Assembly (NCBI RefSeq): GCF_015832195.1
Contig: NC_052032.1
Span: forward strand, 1,618,618 to 1,682,617
Direction: 5' to 3'
Source: Motacilla alba alba
Taxonomy: Eukaryota; Chordata; Aves; Passeriformes; Motacillidae
DNA: 64,000 nt
Shown here: piece by piece, positions 1 through 16,461 of the stretch
How the letters are laid out: the number at the start of each line of letters is the position of its first letter
Numbering within the stretch: position 1 is the stretch's first letter
Program-made: the position numbers and the translations under genes
Notes under the pieces: model-generated
Databases searched by the model: none
What the model was told of the DNA's origin: nothing
The model's input: the letters and a program-made list of their open reading frames with translations, nothing else

Positions 1-130
1 CATCCGTGCAGGTGTGTCTGTAGCTCTGTCTGGTAAGGTCCAGAGGTTGTTGCTCTGCTGTGTGTCAGGCACAGGCTGTAGTCAAGTGCAAGGTGACAGA
101 TTTAGTAAAATTGGGACTCCTCTGTTGCAG
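1..130 (+). other. PNPLA7: PNPLA7 intron, 3' end
   Basis: Intronic sequence leading to the acceptor cag at 128-130. I see no other feature. Confidence 0.8.
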
Positions 131-200
131 GATCTGTGGATTCCTTACTTCACCATCACCACAGACATCACTGCCTCGGCCATGAGGGTGCACAGGGATG
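131..200 (+). CDS. PNPLA7: PNPLA7 exon: patatin domain, [12 protein letters not shown] segment
   Basis: A 70-nt exon between acceptor ttgcag and donor gtgagt. It starts in phase 0 and encodes 23 residues ([20 protein letters not shown], then HRD) plus the first base of a split Gly codon. This part of the patatin domain lies between the catalytic serine, which is outside the window, and the catalytic aspartate in the next exon. The residues are nearly those of mammalian PNPLA7. Confidence 0.95.
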
Positions 201-4132
<3,932 letters not shown>

Positions 4133-4281
4133 CTGACGTGGCCAGGTCCATGGGGGCCAAGGTGGTGATCGCCATCGACGTGGGCAGCCGCGACGAGACC
4201 GACCTGACCAACTACGGCGACTGCCTGAGCGGCTGGTGGCTGCTCTGGAAGAGGTGGAACCCCCTGGCTGAGAAAGTCAAG
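4133..4281 (+). CDS. PNPLA7: PNPLA7 exon: end of patatin core
   Basis: A 149-nt exon (acceptor ccccag, donor gtactg) with 49 full codons after a split Ala. It encodes [20 protein letters not shown], then [20 protein letters not shown] and WNPLAEKVK. The hydrophobic strand VVIAIDVGS and the GWWLLWKR segment are typical of the NTE/PNPLA7 subfamily. CpG content is clearly higher than in the flanking intron. Confidence 0.97.
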
Positions 4282-4398
4282 GTACTGGGGGCTAGGCTGG
4301 ATGGTGTTCCAGAGCAGTGGGAGGAGTGGGAGAAGTGGGAAGATTCCCTCTGTTACTCAGGGAGCAAGTCTGTGCCAGATTTGTTGTTTTGCTGGATT

Positions 4399-4742
4399 TC
4401 ACAGAATCACTGGGTTGGAAAAGATCTTCAAGATCATGGAGTCCAACCCAGCCCCAGCACCTCAGCTAAGCCCTGGCACCCAGTGCCACATCCAGTCTGT
4501 TTTAAACACACCCAGGGGTGGTGACTCCACCACCTCCCCGGGCCATTCTAGAACTTTATCACCCTTTCTGTAAAAAGCTTTTTCCTAATATCCAGCCTAT
4601 ATTTCCCTTGGTGCAGCTGGAGACTGTGTCCTCTGCTTCTGTCAGTGCTGCCTGGAGAAAGAGCCCAACCCCACTGAGCACAGGCACCTTTCAGGAGCTG
4701 CAGAGAATGATGAGGTCACCCCTGAGTTCTCCTTTTCTCCTG
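4399..4742 (-). mobile_element. CR1 LINE fragment, 3' end
   Basis: Begins with cacagaatcactgggttgg and continues with the usual avian CR1 3' sequence read antisense, through a Ttctgtaaaaagctttttcc-like segment and onward. Non-autonomous, truncated at the 5' side. By family knowledge CR1 is the dominant LINE of birds. Confidence 0.85.
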
Positions 4743-5227
4743 AAATTTGAATTCTTGTTCAAAGAACTGGGCAGTGTCTTGACACCACAGGGAAGGCAGT
4801 GATGTGGGAAGGGGCTGGCAGAATTCTTAGAGCAAGGAAACTTTTCCTTGGAGCTGCATGCATTCTGATAAAGTCAGAATTTATTAATTTTACCCATAAA
4901 AGTAGTAAATCTGTCCAGCTCACTTTCCATCCTGCATGTCTCGGAACTGCTGATTTAGGGAGATTTTAGCACTTGGCAATAATTAAGTACAACTGATAAA
5001 CATGGATCTGCAGAGCATGATTTTATTATTGTTATTTTCCTTTTGTTCTGTGTGCTCAGGTGAACTCTGTTCCTTATTCTTAATTTCCTAAATTACCTGG
5101 CTCTGCTGCTGTCCCCCAAGTGAATATTCACTTTAATTCTTTCCTCCCAATTGCATTCCCCAGTTGGAATTGGTCTCAGTAGTACCCAGTGAAATATCCC
5201 AACTGCCTGAATGGCAGTAGGCACCCA

Positions 5228-5455
5228 TGGAAACATGGAATTCCTTCTGACCACCACAAAACACTTTTTTTAATTGGTAGTGGTGAAACACTGGCCAAAC
5301 AGAGGGCTGGTAGAGCTTCCATCTGTGGAAATGGTCAAAACTCAGCTGGACATGGTCTTGGACAAGCTGCCCCAGCTGACCCTGCCTGGGCAGGAGGGAT
5401 GGACTGGATGATCTCAAGGGGTCCCTGTCCACCTCAGCCATTCTGCAAAATCTCT
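5228..5455 (+). mobile_element. CR1 LINE fragment, 3' end
   Basis: A sense-orientation CR1 3' region ending in the characteristic ggactggatgatctcaagg and cctcagccattctg signature. Short and 5'-truncated. Confidence 0.8.
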
Positions 5456-5488
5456 GCCCAGGCACTGGACAGATCAGAGAACCATGGA

Positions 5489-5600
5489 AATACAGACTGG
5501 CTTGGGTTGGAAGGGACCTTAAAGCTCATTCAGTTCCACCCCAAGGCTCCAAGACCTGTCCAGCCTGGCCTTGAACACTGGCAGGGATGGGACATCACTG
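5489..5600 (-). mobile_element. CR1 LINE fragment, short
   Basis: The sequence gggttggaagggacctta and ctgtccagcctggccttga is the antisense 3' end of a CR1. It sits tail-to-tail with the preceding sense fragment. Confidence 0.75.
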
Positions 5601-5812
5601 CTTTCTGCCTTGGAGGATCACTGTGCCCCTCACCTCAGCACAGATCTCTAAGTTCTACATATATTTCACTATGTCCTGGAGTGAAAGTCTTGGTTCAAGC
5701 TTGTTGGAAGGCACTTCCCTTCCTGTGCTGACCATGGACACTCCTTCCCTGCCTGCCCACACTGAGACCCAGCTGGAGGTGCTGCTGTGCCAGGCCATCA
5801 CCAGGTGCCAGC

Positions 5813-6505
5813 TGTCTTGGTTTGAAAGGACAGGTGTCTGCTAAGGAAGGCAGGAGCCTCCCCTGAAATGGAAAATGCAAACTCCCCTCCCTCTGAATTG
5901 TTATAATTTTGAAATTAAGGGGCTCTCAGGCAAAAATATGGGAGCAGGAATAACAGTTCTTCAGTAAGAAAATTTAAATCAAAATGCAGTAATACAAAAT
6001 AAGAAAAAAAACCCCACTGCCAGAGTCAGAATCTGACCTGACCCCCTGTGGTTCAGGGTGGTGGCAGCAGTGCCATTCCATGGTGGCTCAGCCCTCCTGC
6101 AGTGCCAGCTGTGGTTCTGCTGGAGCAGGGATCCTGGACAAGGCTGGAGTTTTCCTCTGAAGCTCCAGGGCTGCTGGAGATGGGCCTGCTCTCCCTCTGG
6201 GAATGCAGGGAGAAGAAAGCTGCTCCTCTGGGAATGCAGGGGGCAGAGTCTGCTGTGCTGTTCCAGGCTCAGATTGGATCCAGGTAGGAATGCTTGGCTC
6301 CTGCCCTGGGCACAGCATCTCCCCATGGGATGATGGAATTTGATCAGCCATGCAGGGACACTCAGTGGCCATGAACAGCAGAGATCTCCTGGAGGGAGGA
6401 TTGGCTGTGGGAGAGGTAAAGAAACCTGCCCCATGGACAGCAGAGAGCTGCCCCAGCTCTGACACATGGCAATGGAATACACAGCTCCATTTCCAACCTA
6501 AGACA
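5813..6505 (-). mobile_element. Solo LTR, ERVL-like, with 5-bp TSD
   Basis: A 693-bp element starting tgtcttgg and ending aagaca, flanked by the perfect duplication CCAGC at 5808-5812 and 6506-6510. A 5-bp TSD is typical of ERVL-class integrations. A close relative lies at 22639-23344. I place it on the minus strand because the degenerate poly(A)-type region and the U5-like AT-rich block read in that direction; the strand is less sure than the ends. No internal viral sequence is attached. It lies 83 nt upstream of the next PNPLA7 exon, counting from the end of the TSD. Confidence 0.9.
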
Positions 6506-6593
6506 CCAGCTCACTTCTCCCCCGTGCTGAGCACACGGAGCACTTTCTGAAACCCACCCGGAGGAGCTGAATTTGTGAATTTGTGCTGGGCAG

Positions 6594-6746
6594 GTGCTGA
6601 ACATGGCCGAGATCCAGACGCGGCTGGCCTACGTGTGCTGCGTGCGGCAGCTGGAGATGGTGAAGAACAGCGACTACTGCGAGTACATCCGGCCCCCCAT
6701 CGACCGCTACGGCACCCTGGACTTCGGCAAGTTCGACGAGATCTGT
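6594..6746 (+). CDS. PNPLA7: PNPLA7 exon after the patatin core
   Basis: A 153-nt exon of 51 codons, phase 0 at both ends (acceptor gggcag, donor gtgagt). It encodes [40 protein letters not shown] and [11 protein letters not shown]. This is strongly conserved PNPLA7 sequence and is GC-rich at third positions. The acceptor is preceded by a poor polypyrimidine tract, with a solo LTR just beyond. Confidence 0.97.
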
Positions 6747-8804
6747 GTGAGTGCCCCTGGGCAACCCAGGGCCCAGCTCTGCTCCTCACTGCTCTGCTCC
6801 TCACAGCTCTGCTCCTCGCTGCTGTGCTGCTGCTAATTAGTGCTGCAGCCGGTGCAGAGCGAGAGGAGTGCGTTGGCAGAGTGAATAATTGACACTCAAT
6901 AATGCTGTGGAATGAAATCCCGGCCGGGAGATTGGATTAGCAGCAGGAATTGAGTTTGTAATCTTGATTCTGTCATGACCTCTGAAGGGATGGGTTGCCT
7001 CGCTCTGTTTTGTGGCAGTTTGGGCTCAGCTGCTCGGTGAGAGCTGCTCTGGGCAATTTTGGGGTTTGGCATTGCTGTGGGCTGGGGTTTGTCTTCGCTT
7101 TCTCCTCCTCCTGGAGCTTGTTGTAGCATGAAAGGTTTGCAGAAATCTGTCAGGGGGCCTTGAATCCTGGAAATGGAGGGAAACATGAAAATACCTGGTT
7201 CTGTGAATGCTTGAACATTTCTGTGAATAAAACATCATCCATAATTCCTCTACAGCCCTTAGAGGGTCCCAAAGTGGCACCAGTGTCAGGGTGTTGGAGA
7301 AGTGATGCTGCCAGGTCACACATCACTGGCACTGGGTTGTGTTTGTTTGTGTCAGAGCCCAGCATGGGCAGAGCTGGTTCCAGGTGTGCAGGGAATTGTC
7401 CTGGTGATATAATCCAGTGTTCACAGCAGAAATGTCCCTGCTCAGGCAGGACAGCAAAAGCCATTCTGGCTCAGTGTCTCCTGTCAAGAAAATTATTTTG
7501 CTGCCTCCTTCCATTCTTTGCCTGTTTTAGCCATGCAGGCATCTTCCATGTCCAGATATTCCTTGAGAGCTTTGCTCCTCTCCAAGGCTGGAAAACCCCC
7601 ACTCCTCCTTGAAGTCAATCTCCATTACACTTTAGTGAGAAGCTGTGGTGCTCCTTAGCCTGCAGACTGATCTCTCTGGTCCTGGCTTAGCAAACACTGA
7701 CCAACCCCAGGAGCACAGCTTGGCCCTGCGGATTCTCATCTGAGAGACTCCTTGGGACACACAGCAGCTACTCCAAACCACCAGCTGATTTCCCCAGTCT
7801 AAATATTTCCTCTGGGATATTTGGTGTCTCTTGGCTCCTGGGCAAACACTGCTGTCTGCTTGTGGATCTAGGACTTTGCTGATAAATAATTCTTTGTTCT
7901 TTGCCAGCTGGAGAGCCCTGGTTGATGTGAAAACCTTGACAGACAGGTGTGGTAGTTCATCACAGGAGCAGATCGTGAGCTGTCACATCCCTGCTCTGTT
8001 CTAATGTGCTGCTGTTAAAGAGATGTAAAAGCACTGGGCAAATTTTGTCAGTGCAATAAAACCTGAGAGAAGGGCAGTTCCTCACAAGTGTCACTGTCTG
8101 AGAGCAGGTTCTTGGCACCAGATACTGCAGGGATGGAGGGGCAGCACCTCCTGGATCCTCATTCCCTGCAGCACAACTCAGTAATTTCTGTCCACAAGGG
8201 AGCTTTACACTGTGCTGTCCAAAGGGAAGGACAGTCCAGGCATTCCTTTATCCTTAGGGGCTGGGAAACAGTGGGGGGGGTTCATTTCAGCTGTGTGCCT
8301 GGATTTTACAGGAAATAGAAATGGGCACCAGCCTTTTCCAAGGAGCTGAAATCTCTCCATGTCAAACCCCTCATGTTCAGCCTAGAGCAGGGGTGGGTCA
8401 GTTCCTGCAGCTCAGCTTCTCCTGGCTATTTTGGGTCAGCCTGACCTGCCAGTGGCAGAGCTGTCAGCTCCTTTCTCTCCCCTTAGTCACCCCCACCCTG
8501 GGCTGGGATAGATGGAGAGAAGTGAATTCCAGCCCCAAGGAAGGTTCTGAACCCTCATCCAAAAACGACAGGAGAGACAACACCAGAGCTTTAGTGCTGC
8601 TGCCAGAACCACGGCTGGAGATGGGATCCAGGGCTCCCAAAAGCTGTTGCTCTGTCCTTCCCATTTGATTTTTCAACACAATTTCTACTGTGTTCTGAGA
8701 AAAAGAGTAAAACTTGGAGGGATAGGTCTGTTTTTTCCAGTTGTTTCCATGCTGCTGGCAGTTATTAATTCCTTTCTTTTCTCCTGATTATTTTTTTTTT
8801 CCAG
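6747..8804 (+). other. PNPLA7: PNPLA7 intron
   Basis: A 2.1-kb intron. Just past the donor is an imperfect run of ctctgctcctca-type units (about 6773-6832). The remainder holds no mobile element I can recognise. A strong T-run precedes the next acceptor. Confidence 0.7.
6773..6832 (+). repeat. Imperfect gctctgctcctc microsatellite-like repeat
   Basis: Three to four degenerate copies of a 15-bp unit around gctctgctcctcac, ending in gctgctgtgctgctgc. It begins about 25 nt into the intron. Confidence 0.7.
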
Positions 8805-8912
8805 GAAGTGGGATACCAGCATGGGAAAACTGTATTTAATGTGTGGTGCAGGAGTGGAGTCCTTGACAAGATGCTGAAGGACAGGCAAGAGACCTGCAAA
8901 TCCAAAACTGAT
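8805..8912 (+). CDS. PNPLA7: PNPLA7 exon
   Basis: A 108-nt exon of 36 codons, phase 0 at both ends (acceptor ttccag after a T-tract, donor gtaagt). It encodes [20 protein letters not shown] then [16 protein letters not shown]. The first half matches PNPLA7. The lysine-rich end is the divergent linker seen between species. Confidence 0.95.
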
Positions 8913-11900
8913 GTAAGTGCTCAGGGAATGCTCTGTGCTCCTGGAGCTGCTCAGGGCCGGGGCAGGGGACAGTGACTGCCCTGAGGTTGGTCACAGCTCA
9001 GTGCTCTGGATTTCCTGGCAGGGAAGTTCCAGTTGGTTTTAAGAAACAGTTATCACCTTTTTGAGGAATTTGGATAATATATGATAATATAAGGGCTCAC
9101 TGTCCTTCCTCTCCTTTGAATCCCTCTGATTTGAAGCCCAAGTGCTACAAAGGCTTCGTGTTTTACCCAGTAATTCTTTTTTATCATCTTTTAGAGAGGG
9201 AAATGAGCAGTAATTTTTTAAGGGATGGCCAGAATGAATCATAGCTGTCATGAGCCTCACAGAGGGAAGTCAAGTGAGGTGAGAGATGACACTGAGGATT
9301 TGCAGCTCTCCAGGGGTGGGTGGCAGAGCACTTTGGCTCGGAGATAGGGAGAGGATGGATGGCAGGATGGACACTGGGCCAGGGAGGAGGGGTGGATGAT
9401 TCCACATCCAGGTGCCCTCAGTGTCAGCAGAGGCTGTGAGTCACTGAGGAGTGGAAATGGCTCTGCTGGGAGGAGGTGAATGTCACCCTCAGCTCCAGGG
9501 GGACTTCCCAGCATCAGATGGATCTGCCCACACTGCCTGGCAGGGCCAGAGTGGCTCTGGAAGGAGCACACAGGGACTGAGCCCTGGAGGAAACCACTGG
9601 AGATCCATGAGCCTGAGGTTCCTCCCTGGGAGCACACCTGGATGAGGAGGTGCTTCAGTGTGGCTGCACAAGATGGGTCCTCAGTCCACCTCTGGCACCT
9701 CCTGATCAGACATGAGGGGCTGGGGTTCAGGTTTTGTTTTAAAAGTCGTGAGGAGAAGTCAAGGCAGGGAGAACTGTGTGTCTCAGAGTTGGCTGTGTCC
9801 TACTTCAGCCTTGCTTCTATCACCAGCCAGTAAAAAGTCTCAAAACATTTTCACTGCTGTGACAGACACTTCTTTTAAAGAAGACTGCTTTTTAAACTGC
9901 CCTTTTTACAGGATTCAGTAATGGAGGGCAATATTTCACTTAAATCATGCTATCACAGCAGCATGATGGACATTTATCACACCTACCCTGGCTTCTGTGG
10001 CACTTCAGTGCCCTGGAGAGCAAATCTGTCACCTCCTCATTGCAGACACAGCCTGGCCCTGCACTCACTCGATAATGAGGCACCAAGTGCTGATTGCTGA
10101 GGTGCCACAGCATGGAAATAACAGGGTTGGGAGAGTGACTCACCAACCCTGCCGGGTTATGGAGCAGGAACCACGGGCTCTGTGCATCCCAAGGACCTGT
10201 GGGATCATCTGCTCATCCTCCTAAAACTCCAGAGCCCTCTGAAACCCAAGATTTTTGCATCTGACTTCTTTTGCAGGAGATTTATTTCTATGAAGTTACA
10301 ACTGTTGCAGCTCCCACTGGGGTATTTTTCTTGCTTTTCTTAGTCCATTAGAGTCACTTAAGTCCTTTAACTGTGTTATCTTCCAGGCAGAGCAGCTGAT
10401 ATTTTTAACTTGCCTTTCATTAGCAAAGGTTTTGATGCTTTATATGTTTTAGTTCTTCATCTATTTCTGGAGTGTTCAACATCTGAGAGCTGAGTGCCAT
10501 TTCTTATCGTCTCATTTCTACGTCGTGAGCATTGCAATTTTATTTAAAAATCCAGATATTTAATCATTTAGATGTTTCTCCTTTGCTTTGATCATTTAGT
10601 CCCTGTTTCTCTTGTCTCCAAAATGCAAATACTGAAGACACAAACAACAGGAACCTTACATAAACTTCACTTTGAGCAGCCCTTACTCCTCCCCAGTATG
10701 GAATGCTGCAGCACCATTAATTGGGTCTGCTTGGGGGAGTTCTGTCTACTGAGCTGTTATTCAGAGTCAAAGCTAAATATAATCCAGTGGACTACAATAG
10801 TAACTGTCTTTCTATCTAATTTATTTAATAAAGATTGTGCCAAAGAGAAAACTTTCCTCCTTGGAAAAAAAAATACCAGAGAAGTCTGAGAGTAGCTTTC
10901 AGGTGGATCTGAGGCACTTCTTTGCTATGTGTTATCTGCTGGCAGAGTGGTTTTGTCCTTGAAAGTAGTGAGAGGAAGCAGTGAAACATTAAACTCCTGT
11001 TTGTAAAGCACCTAATGAGTGTGGGAAGACACCTGGTTTCCCACAAGTGGTTTTCCAGTCGTGGTGCTGAGGCTTTGGGTGCAGCTGCCTCCCCAGGTGC
11101 CCTCAAACAGGCTGACCTGGGGGACAGCTGGGGGACAGATGCTTCTGAGGGTGCAGTCACACTTCAGTCCCATCCATCCTCACCACAGGAGCTGCTGATG
11201 GTTTTCCTGGGGCACACTTAGGTGTTGGGCCCTGCAGGATTTATTCAGCTGTTCATGCAGAGCCCTGGACTTCCCATCCCATCCAAAGCCTGTCCCTGCC
11301 TGTCCCTGCTCCCAGGACAGCCTGGCACTTTCTGCTCGAGTGCTCTGAGCAGCCACCTCATCCTCCTGGGTTCTGGGGTACAGGGACAGCCTCAGACCTG
11401 GCTGTGTCCCTGTGGTGGCCAGAGGCTGCACGTGTCCCTCACCGAGCTGTGTGGCACAGGCTGGAGCTGTCAAGGAGCTTTTCTTCCCTGTCCTGGGAAG
11501 GAGCTTTCTGCAGCTGCTGCACTGGGAACGTTCAGGTTGGATGTTCAAAGTGAGCCTGGGCTGACTCATCCTTTCCAGCAGTTCCTTAACAGTCACAATG
11601 AGCTTCTCAACTTCTTTATGTTTTGAGGTGTGTGTCCTGAGCTGCTGCTGTTCCATTTCATACAGGTACCTTTTCATTCCCTCCAGGCTTTCTCTGCCCC
11701 CGTTGCTTGTCCTGGATCTGCTGTGTGCTGTGGCTGCTCTAAATGACATCAAAACCAGCTACAGATGAAAGGTCAACTGAGAGCACTTTGCTGCAGCAGC
11801 GATGGGCTGCTGCTGTGACCCCACAGGGGTTGTGTGATTCACAGGGTTGGTGTTCTTGCCGGAGGAGCAGAGGATTGTTCATAAAACCCCCTGTTAGGAA

Positions 11901-12866
11901 GCTGCCCTGGCTGGGAGCACATAGGCAGGTCTGGGTGTTGGGGAACACAACTGGCACAGCAATTCCTGGCAGCCCAGTTCCCCCTGCCAGCTCTCCCCCA
12001 TCCCCTTCCTCTGCGTTGGGGTTGTTGCTGTGTCCATTAAACTCACTGGGTTTAGAAAAAGGATGAGAGGTGTTCGGGTGTCCTCCTGGTTACATAGTGC
12101 CCAGCCCCGGAGAGGGAGGGGGAGCTGCAGGAAGCCTGAGAGGGCTCTTAAATGCCAAAGTTGGGTTTTCTTGGAGGAGAGACTAGAGCAAGAACTTCTC
12201 AAAATAGGGAACACTCAGCCCACTGCTTGGGTGAGACAGAGTGAAAATAGCAATGGTTTACTGGAGAGGGGAATTGCAGTGGGAGATGTCTCTGCAGGCT
12301 CTGGCTCGCTGCAGCACCTCCAGCTCTGGGGCTTTTAGGGGTCCCTGGGGGGTCCTGCTCACCCCAGTGCCCACCTCTCCCTGCAGCCTCTGTGGCATCA
12401 CTCCAGCTGAGGGATGGGCCACCTGTGTGTCCCACTTGGTCACCTTCTCCCAAAAGCAGAAGCTCCCTAGGGGCTGCACCTGGCCCAGCCAGTCCCTGTC
12501 ACAAAGGGACACTGATGGAGAAAAACACGTGGAGTGAGCTCTGTCCATGCCAGGGCCCAGCCCCTCCTGTGCTTGTCTCTGGGGTCTTTTTAATAAGGCT
12601 TCTCATTTGTGGGTGGAGTAAGAGCCATTAAAAGCATGTCCCACTGCTGGGAATCCCATCTCTGCCAGCAGACCTGCCTCAGGAGAGCTGTTTGGAGGAT
12701 TTCTCACTGATGAGTAATGGCTTTTGAGGGGGCAGCTGTGGAGAATTTGTGCGTCTGGAGCTTTGACTGTTCAATATCATTTTTATACAGTCTCGACTTG
12801 TTTGGATTTTCTGTGTACATTTCTGTGTACATTTGCTGACAAACCTTCAACTTCTCTGTGTTGCAG
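8913..12866 (+). other. PNPLA7: PNPLA7 intron
   Basis: A 4.0-kb intron. About 10240-11010 is AT-rich, single-copy-looking and unassigned. I recognise no LTR or CR1. Open frames on both strands here lack codon bias and family resemblance. Confidence 0.7.
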
Positions 12867-12951
12867 AACGTGACCTGTCCCACCACGTCCTTCACAGACC
12901 TGGCCGAGATCGTGTCCCGCATCGAGCCCGTCAAGGCTCCGCTGGCCGACG
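12867..12951 (+). CDS. PNPLA7: PNPLA7 exon: FTDLAEIVSRIEP segment
   Basis: An 85-nt exon (acceptor ttgcag, donor gtgagg) encoding NVTCPTTSFTDLAEIVSRIE then PVKAPLAD plus one base of a split Asp. The FTDLAEIVSRIEP block is shared by PNPLA6 and PNPLA7. It marks the end of the well-conserved region. Confidence 0.97.
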
Positions 12952-13282
12952 GTGAGGGGCAGGGAGGGGGGACGAGGGACAGCTCCTGCCTGCCTGCCAG
13001 CCCTCCCCTCCCGTGCTCAGCAAGGGGCCTGCTGGGCACTGCCAGCCACTCCCTGCCCCCCTCAGAGCCCTGGCCCTCTGTGTCTCCCTCCTGCCACCTC
13101 CTCTGGGACAGCGCGATGGGTCGGGGTGTCCTCAGCACCTGCTGCCAGCCTCTTACTGGGCAGCTCCCCGGGGGAAATAATCCCTGCTGGAGTCTCAGCT
13201 GAGGGAAATAACACAAGTGGCAGCTCAGCTTCCATCCCCTCAGGCTGTCCTGTGCCCTTCTTCCAGCTCCATCCTCAGCCCT

Positions 13283-13384
13283 GTTGGGCAGGGCAGGCTG
13301 AGTTAAAGCCCTGCCCTAAGGATGTTTGCCTGTGTTGGGCAGGGCAGGCTGAGTTAAAGCTTTGCCCCAATGATGTTTTCCCTG
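13283..13384 (+). repeat. 51-bp tandem duplication
   Basis: Two head-to-tail copies (13283-13333, 13334-13384) starting gttgggcagggcaggctgag, with a few mismatches in the second half. Confidence 0.85.
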
Positions 13385-15020
13385 CTGTCGTGAGTAGGAT
13401 CAGGAGTGACTCACTGGCTCCAGTGCTTTTTGTGTTCTCCTGTCGTGGGAGAAGCAGTGAACTGGTGAGGAGCAGGTAGCAGCTCCTGCATGGTGGCACA
13501 GAGGTGCTCTGTGCCCTGTGCTGGCCCTGCCCTGCGGAGCAGCTCCCTGGTTATGGAGCTCTCAGATCCAAAAGGATCAGAGCCTTGCAGGCCTGAAACC
13601 CCTGAGTGTGTCACCGGGGCTGGAGCTCTTTCTAAACAGTCTCTTCCCCTCCTCCTGATTCTTGTTCCTGCAGAGGGAAAGCTAAAGTTAGCAGTGCTCC
13701 CATCTGTGACTGTTTGCAGAGATGTCCCTGTGGTAATTTGAAATGCTAATTACAATCATATGCCTTATGAAGAAAATATTAATCAAATGTGGTTGAAGCA
13801 GCCATTGTGAATAAGAGTGAAGAGTTCATGGGATGTGGTTATTTAAGGCTCAGGCACTGGGACTCGCTGAGATTTAACCAGAGCACTGGGACAGATCCTG
13901 CTCCTTTCTGGAGCTCCTGATGGTTCCTGCTTTCTGCTGGGCGAGGCCGTGGATGGAGTGTGGCCAATGGACCTGGGCTGAGGAGGGGCAGTGCAGGGGC
14001 AGCTGGGGCTGGATGGGGTGGGCAGGAGCCAGTGCTCCTCATGGCTGCTGAAGTCCCTTGGCTGGAGGGTCTGAGGCGGGGGTGGCAGCAGAGTCGTGCA
14101 CGTGGGCACCGTGCTGGGCAGGCTCCTTTGTGTTCTGCTGTGGGTGGCTCCGTGTGGCTGAAGGGACCCTGGCCATGTCTGGGTGGCAGTGACAGCAGTG
14201 ACGTTCCTTGGTGTCCTCCGTGCATGCGACACTTGCTGAAGAGCTGTGGGGGAAGGCCTGTGGTGAGCTGAGCTCAGGGGGAGGGTGACACCTCCCTGCA
14301 GTGGCCTCGTGGCTGTCAGGTGGCTCCTCGAGGCTGGTGAGCTCTGGCATTGCTCTGCTGTGGGGGTGAGGGGGCTCTGAGGCTTGTGACCTGGGTAGGG
14401 GAGGGGACAGCTTGGTGGCCTGGCTGTGACCCTTCACTGTCACCATTGTTCTCCCTGGAAATCCCTTCCTGAGGGAGGTCTTGGATCACAGAGGCTGAGA
14501 GGCTCTGCCTGTTCTGACAGCACGCTGCAGGTCTCGGGCTGGCTGGGGAAATTCTGGCAGTAATTTTGTTCTCAAGAAAGCAAAGGGATAGGCTGCAGTT
14601 CTGATGGATGGGGAAGGGTCAGCACAGAGGGTGAGAAGCCTGGATGGGGCAGGAGCTGTGTGGGCTTTGTGGGGAAAGGGCAGGGGAATTCCTTCTTCTC
14701 TCTTGAGCACACTGAGAGCAGGGACCAAAACCATCAAATAGTTTTTAAAAGGGAGCCAGTGCCACAGGCAGGGCTGAGCAGAAGGAGCTGAGTGCCAGAG
14801 TGCTGGGGCACAGGTGTCTCGTTTCAGAGCAGTGTTGGTGGCCCTGTTCCCATTCTCCATGCCCCCATTCCCTCAGCCAGGATCATCCCTCTGCCCAGCT
14901 GTGGTTTGGACCCACAGAGCTGTGGCTGTGGCACAGGTACCGCTCTTGGGGGTGGCTCTGTCACATCCCTGCTCAGGCTCCCCCTGTGAGGGGTTGCTGG
15001 GCCCAGGAGATGAAGCACTT

Positions 15021-15080
15021 GTAGCAGTGGTCATTTGGATAAAGGGATTTGTAGCAGTGGTCATTTGGATAAAGGGATTT
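15021..15080 (+). repeat. 30-bp perfect tandem duplication
   Basis: Two identical 30-bp units (15021-15050, 15051-15080) starting gtagcagtggtcatttggat. The perfect identity suggests a recent slippage or duplication event. Confidence 0.95.
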
Positions 15081-16461
15081 GTGGAGGAGAAGTGTTCACG
15101 ATGGTGCCAGATGCCTGGGTTTGCCACTCAGCTGGAGCAGGAGACATCCCAGCACCTCTCAAGGGACACAATTAGCAGGCACCAGCCACCTCTGCATCTT
15201 TGCTGCTTGAAAAAGAACTTTTCTGGAGCAGCACTAATGCAGCTTAGGCTGTGCTGGGCTTCCAGGTCCTGACTGACCCCTCCAGCCACACCACAGCTGT
15301 CCCCAGCTGGGGGTTCCCTGCAGGAATCAGCCCCAAAGCAAAGAAACACCCTGCTGCAGGAGCACAAGGCAGATCTCTGGGTGGGGAAATGCCCTTCCTG
15401 CAGGGAATGTGCTCACCCTGCTCAGGGCAGGCTTGGGGAGCTTGCTAGGGTGGAACCTCCTCCTGGCTGGCTGGATTCCAGGCTGAGCTCTTTGGGTGGT
15501 CCTGAGTTAACAGAGCAGCAAGGCCTTGGTCCTGCTTGCTGCCTCTGGGAGGTTCTGAAGTGCCCAGAGCAGTCACTGTGAGCCTCAGCCTTGATGGAAG
15601 GTGATGTTTTGGGACAGCAGGGCCACCTCCTGCTCTCCTTTTCCCTCTCCAGCATCCAGAGCTGTGCTGTTAGGGATATGAGAAGGGTGGCTCTTGGTTC
15701 TGTGTCTGTAGAAGGACCTGTTAAATGCTGAATAGTGCTGGGAAAATCAAGGAATTTGGTCTTGATGGCAGCTGGCTTTATTGGAGGTATAAACTGCAAA
15801 CTCTTGTTTGTGGTGTCTGTTGCTGTTCAGATTAGTTTCCAGTTTCTCTGGTGTATTTTATCAAAGATCATCGTTAGTGTTTTCAGTAAAAACTAACAAT
15901 CATTCTCTAATTCACAGTAAAAGAAAACCCAAAACCTAAAAATAATAAAAGAAAATAAAAAAGAGCTAATGTCTTTCATTCCAATGTTCTAGCAGTTGGT
16001 TGTAGCTATGTGCTAGGAGAAAAGGCTGTGGAACAGACTGTGCTGTTGTCTTCAGTGTGGAGCAGATGCTATTGATGGCTCCCAGGAGAAATACTTAATC
16101 AAGGATCTGCTTTAAACAGGAGCCCCTCTCTTCACCAGTGGGCTGCATCCAGGTATTGCCTCAGAGCACACTGGAATTAACTCAGGAAAGGGGGAGAAGA
16201 GCTGGTGTCACACAAACGTGATTTTAATGGTAACCACAAAATGTCATTTTCATGCCTTAAGCTGCATCCTGAAGCTCTGGGTGCCAGCAGAGGAAGGTGC
16301 TGCCTGCCAGGGGCTCTGCCTCACTGCCCACGAGCCCTGGTGTCACAAGTGGCTGGGACAAGGCTCTGCAGGGGCTGGGGGGAGCTGGGACCATCAATGG
16401 CTCCCCCAGCCCAGCACATTCCTGGAGCTGCTGTGGGGAGCCAGCCCTGATGCAGGTGGAG

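Larger units (their letters stand above)
4282..6593 (+). other. PNPLA7: PNPLA7 intron rich in mobile elements
   Basis: A 2.3-kb intron that is largely repeats: CR1 fragments at about 4399-4742, 5228-5455 and 5489-5600, and a solo LTR at 5813-6505. The stretch 4750-5220 is AT-rich and unassigned. Confidence 0.8.
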
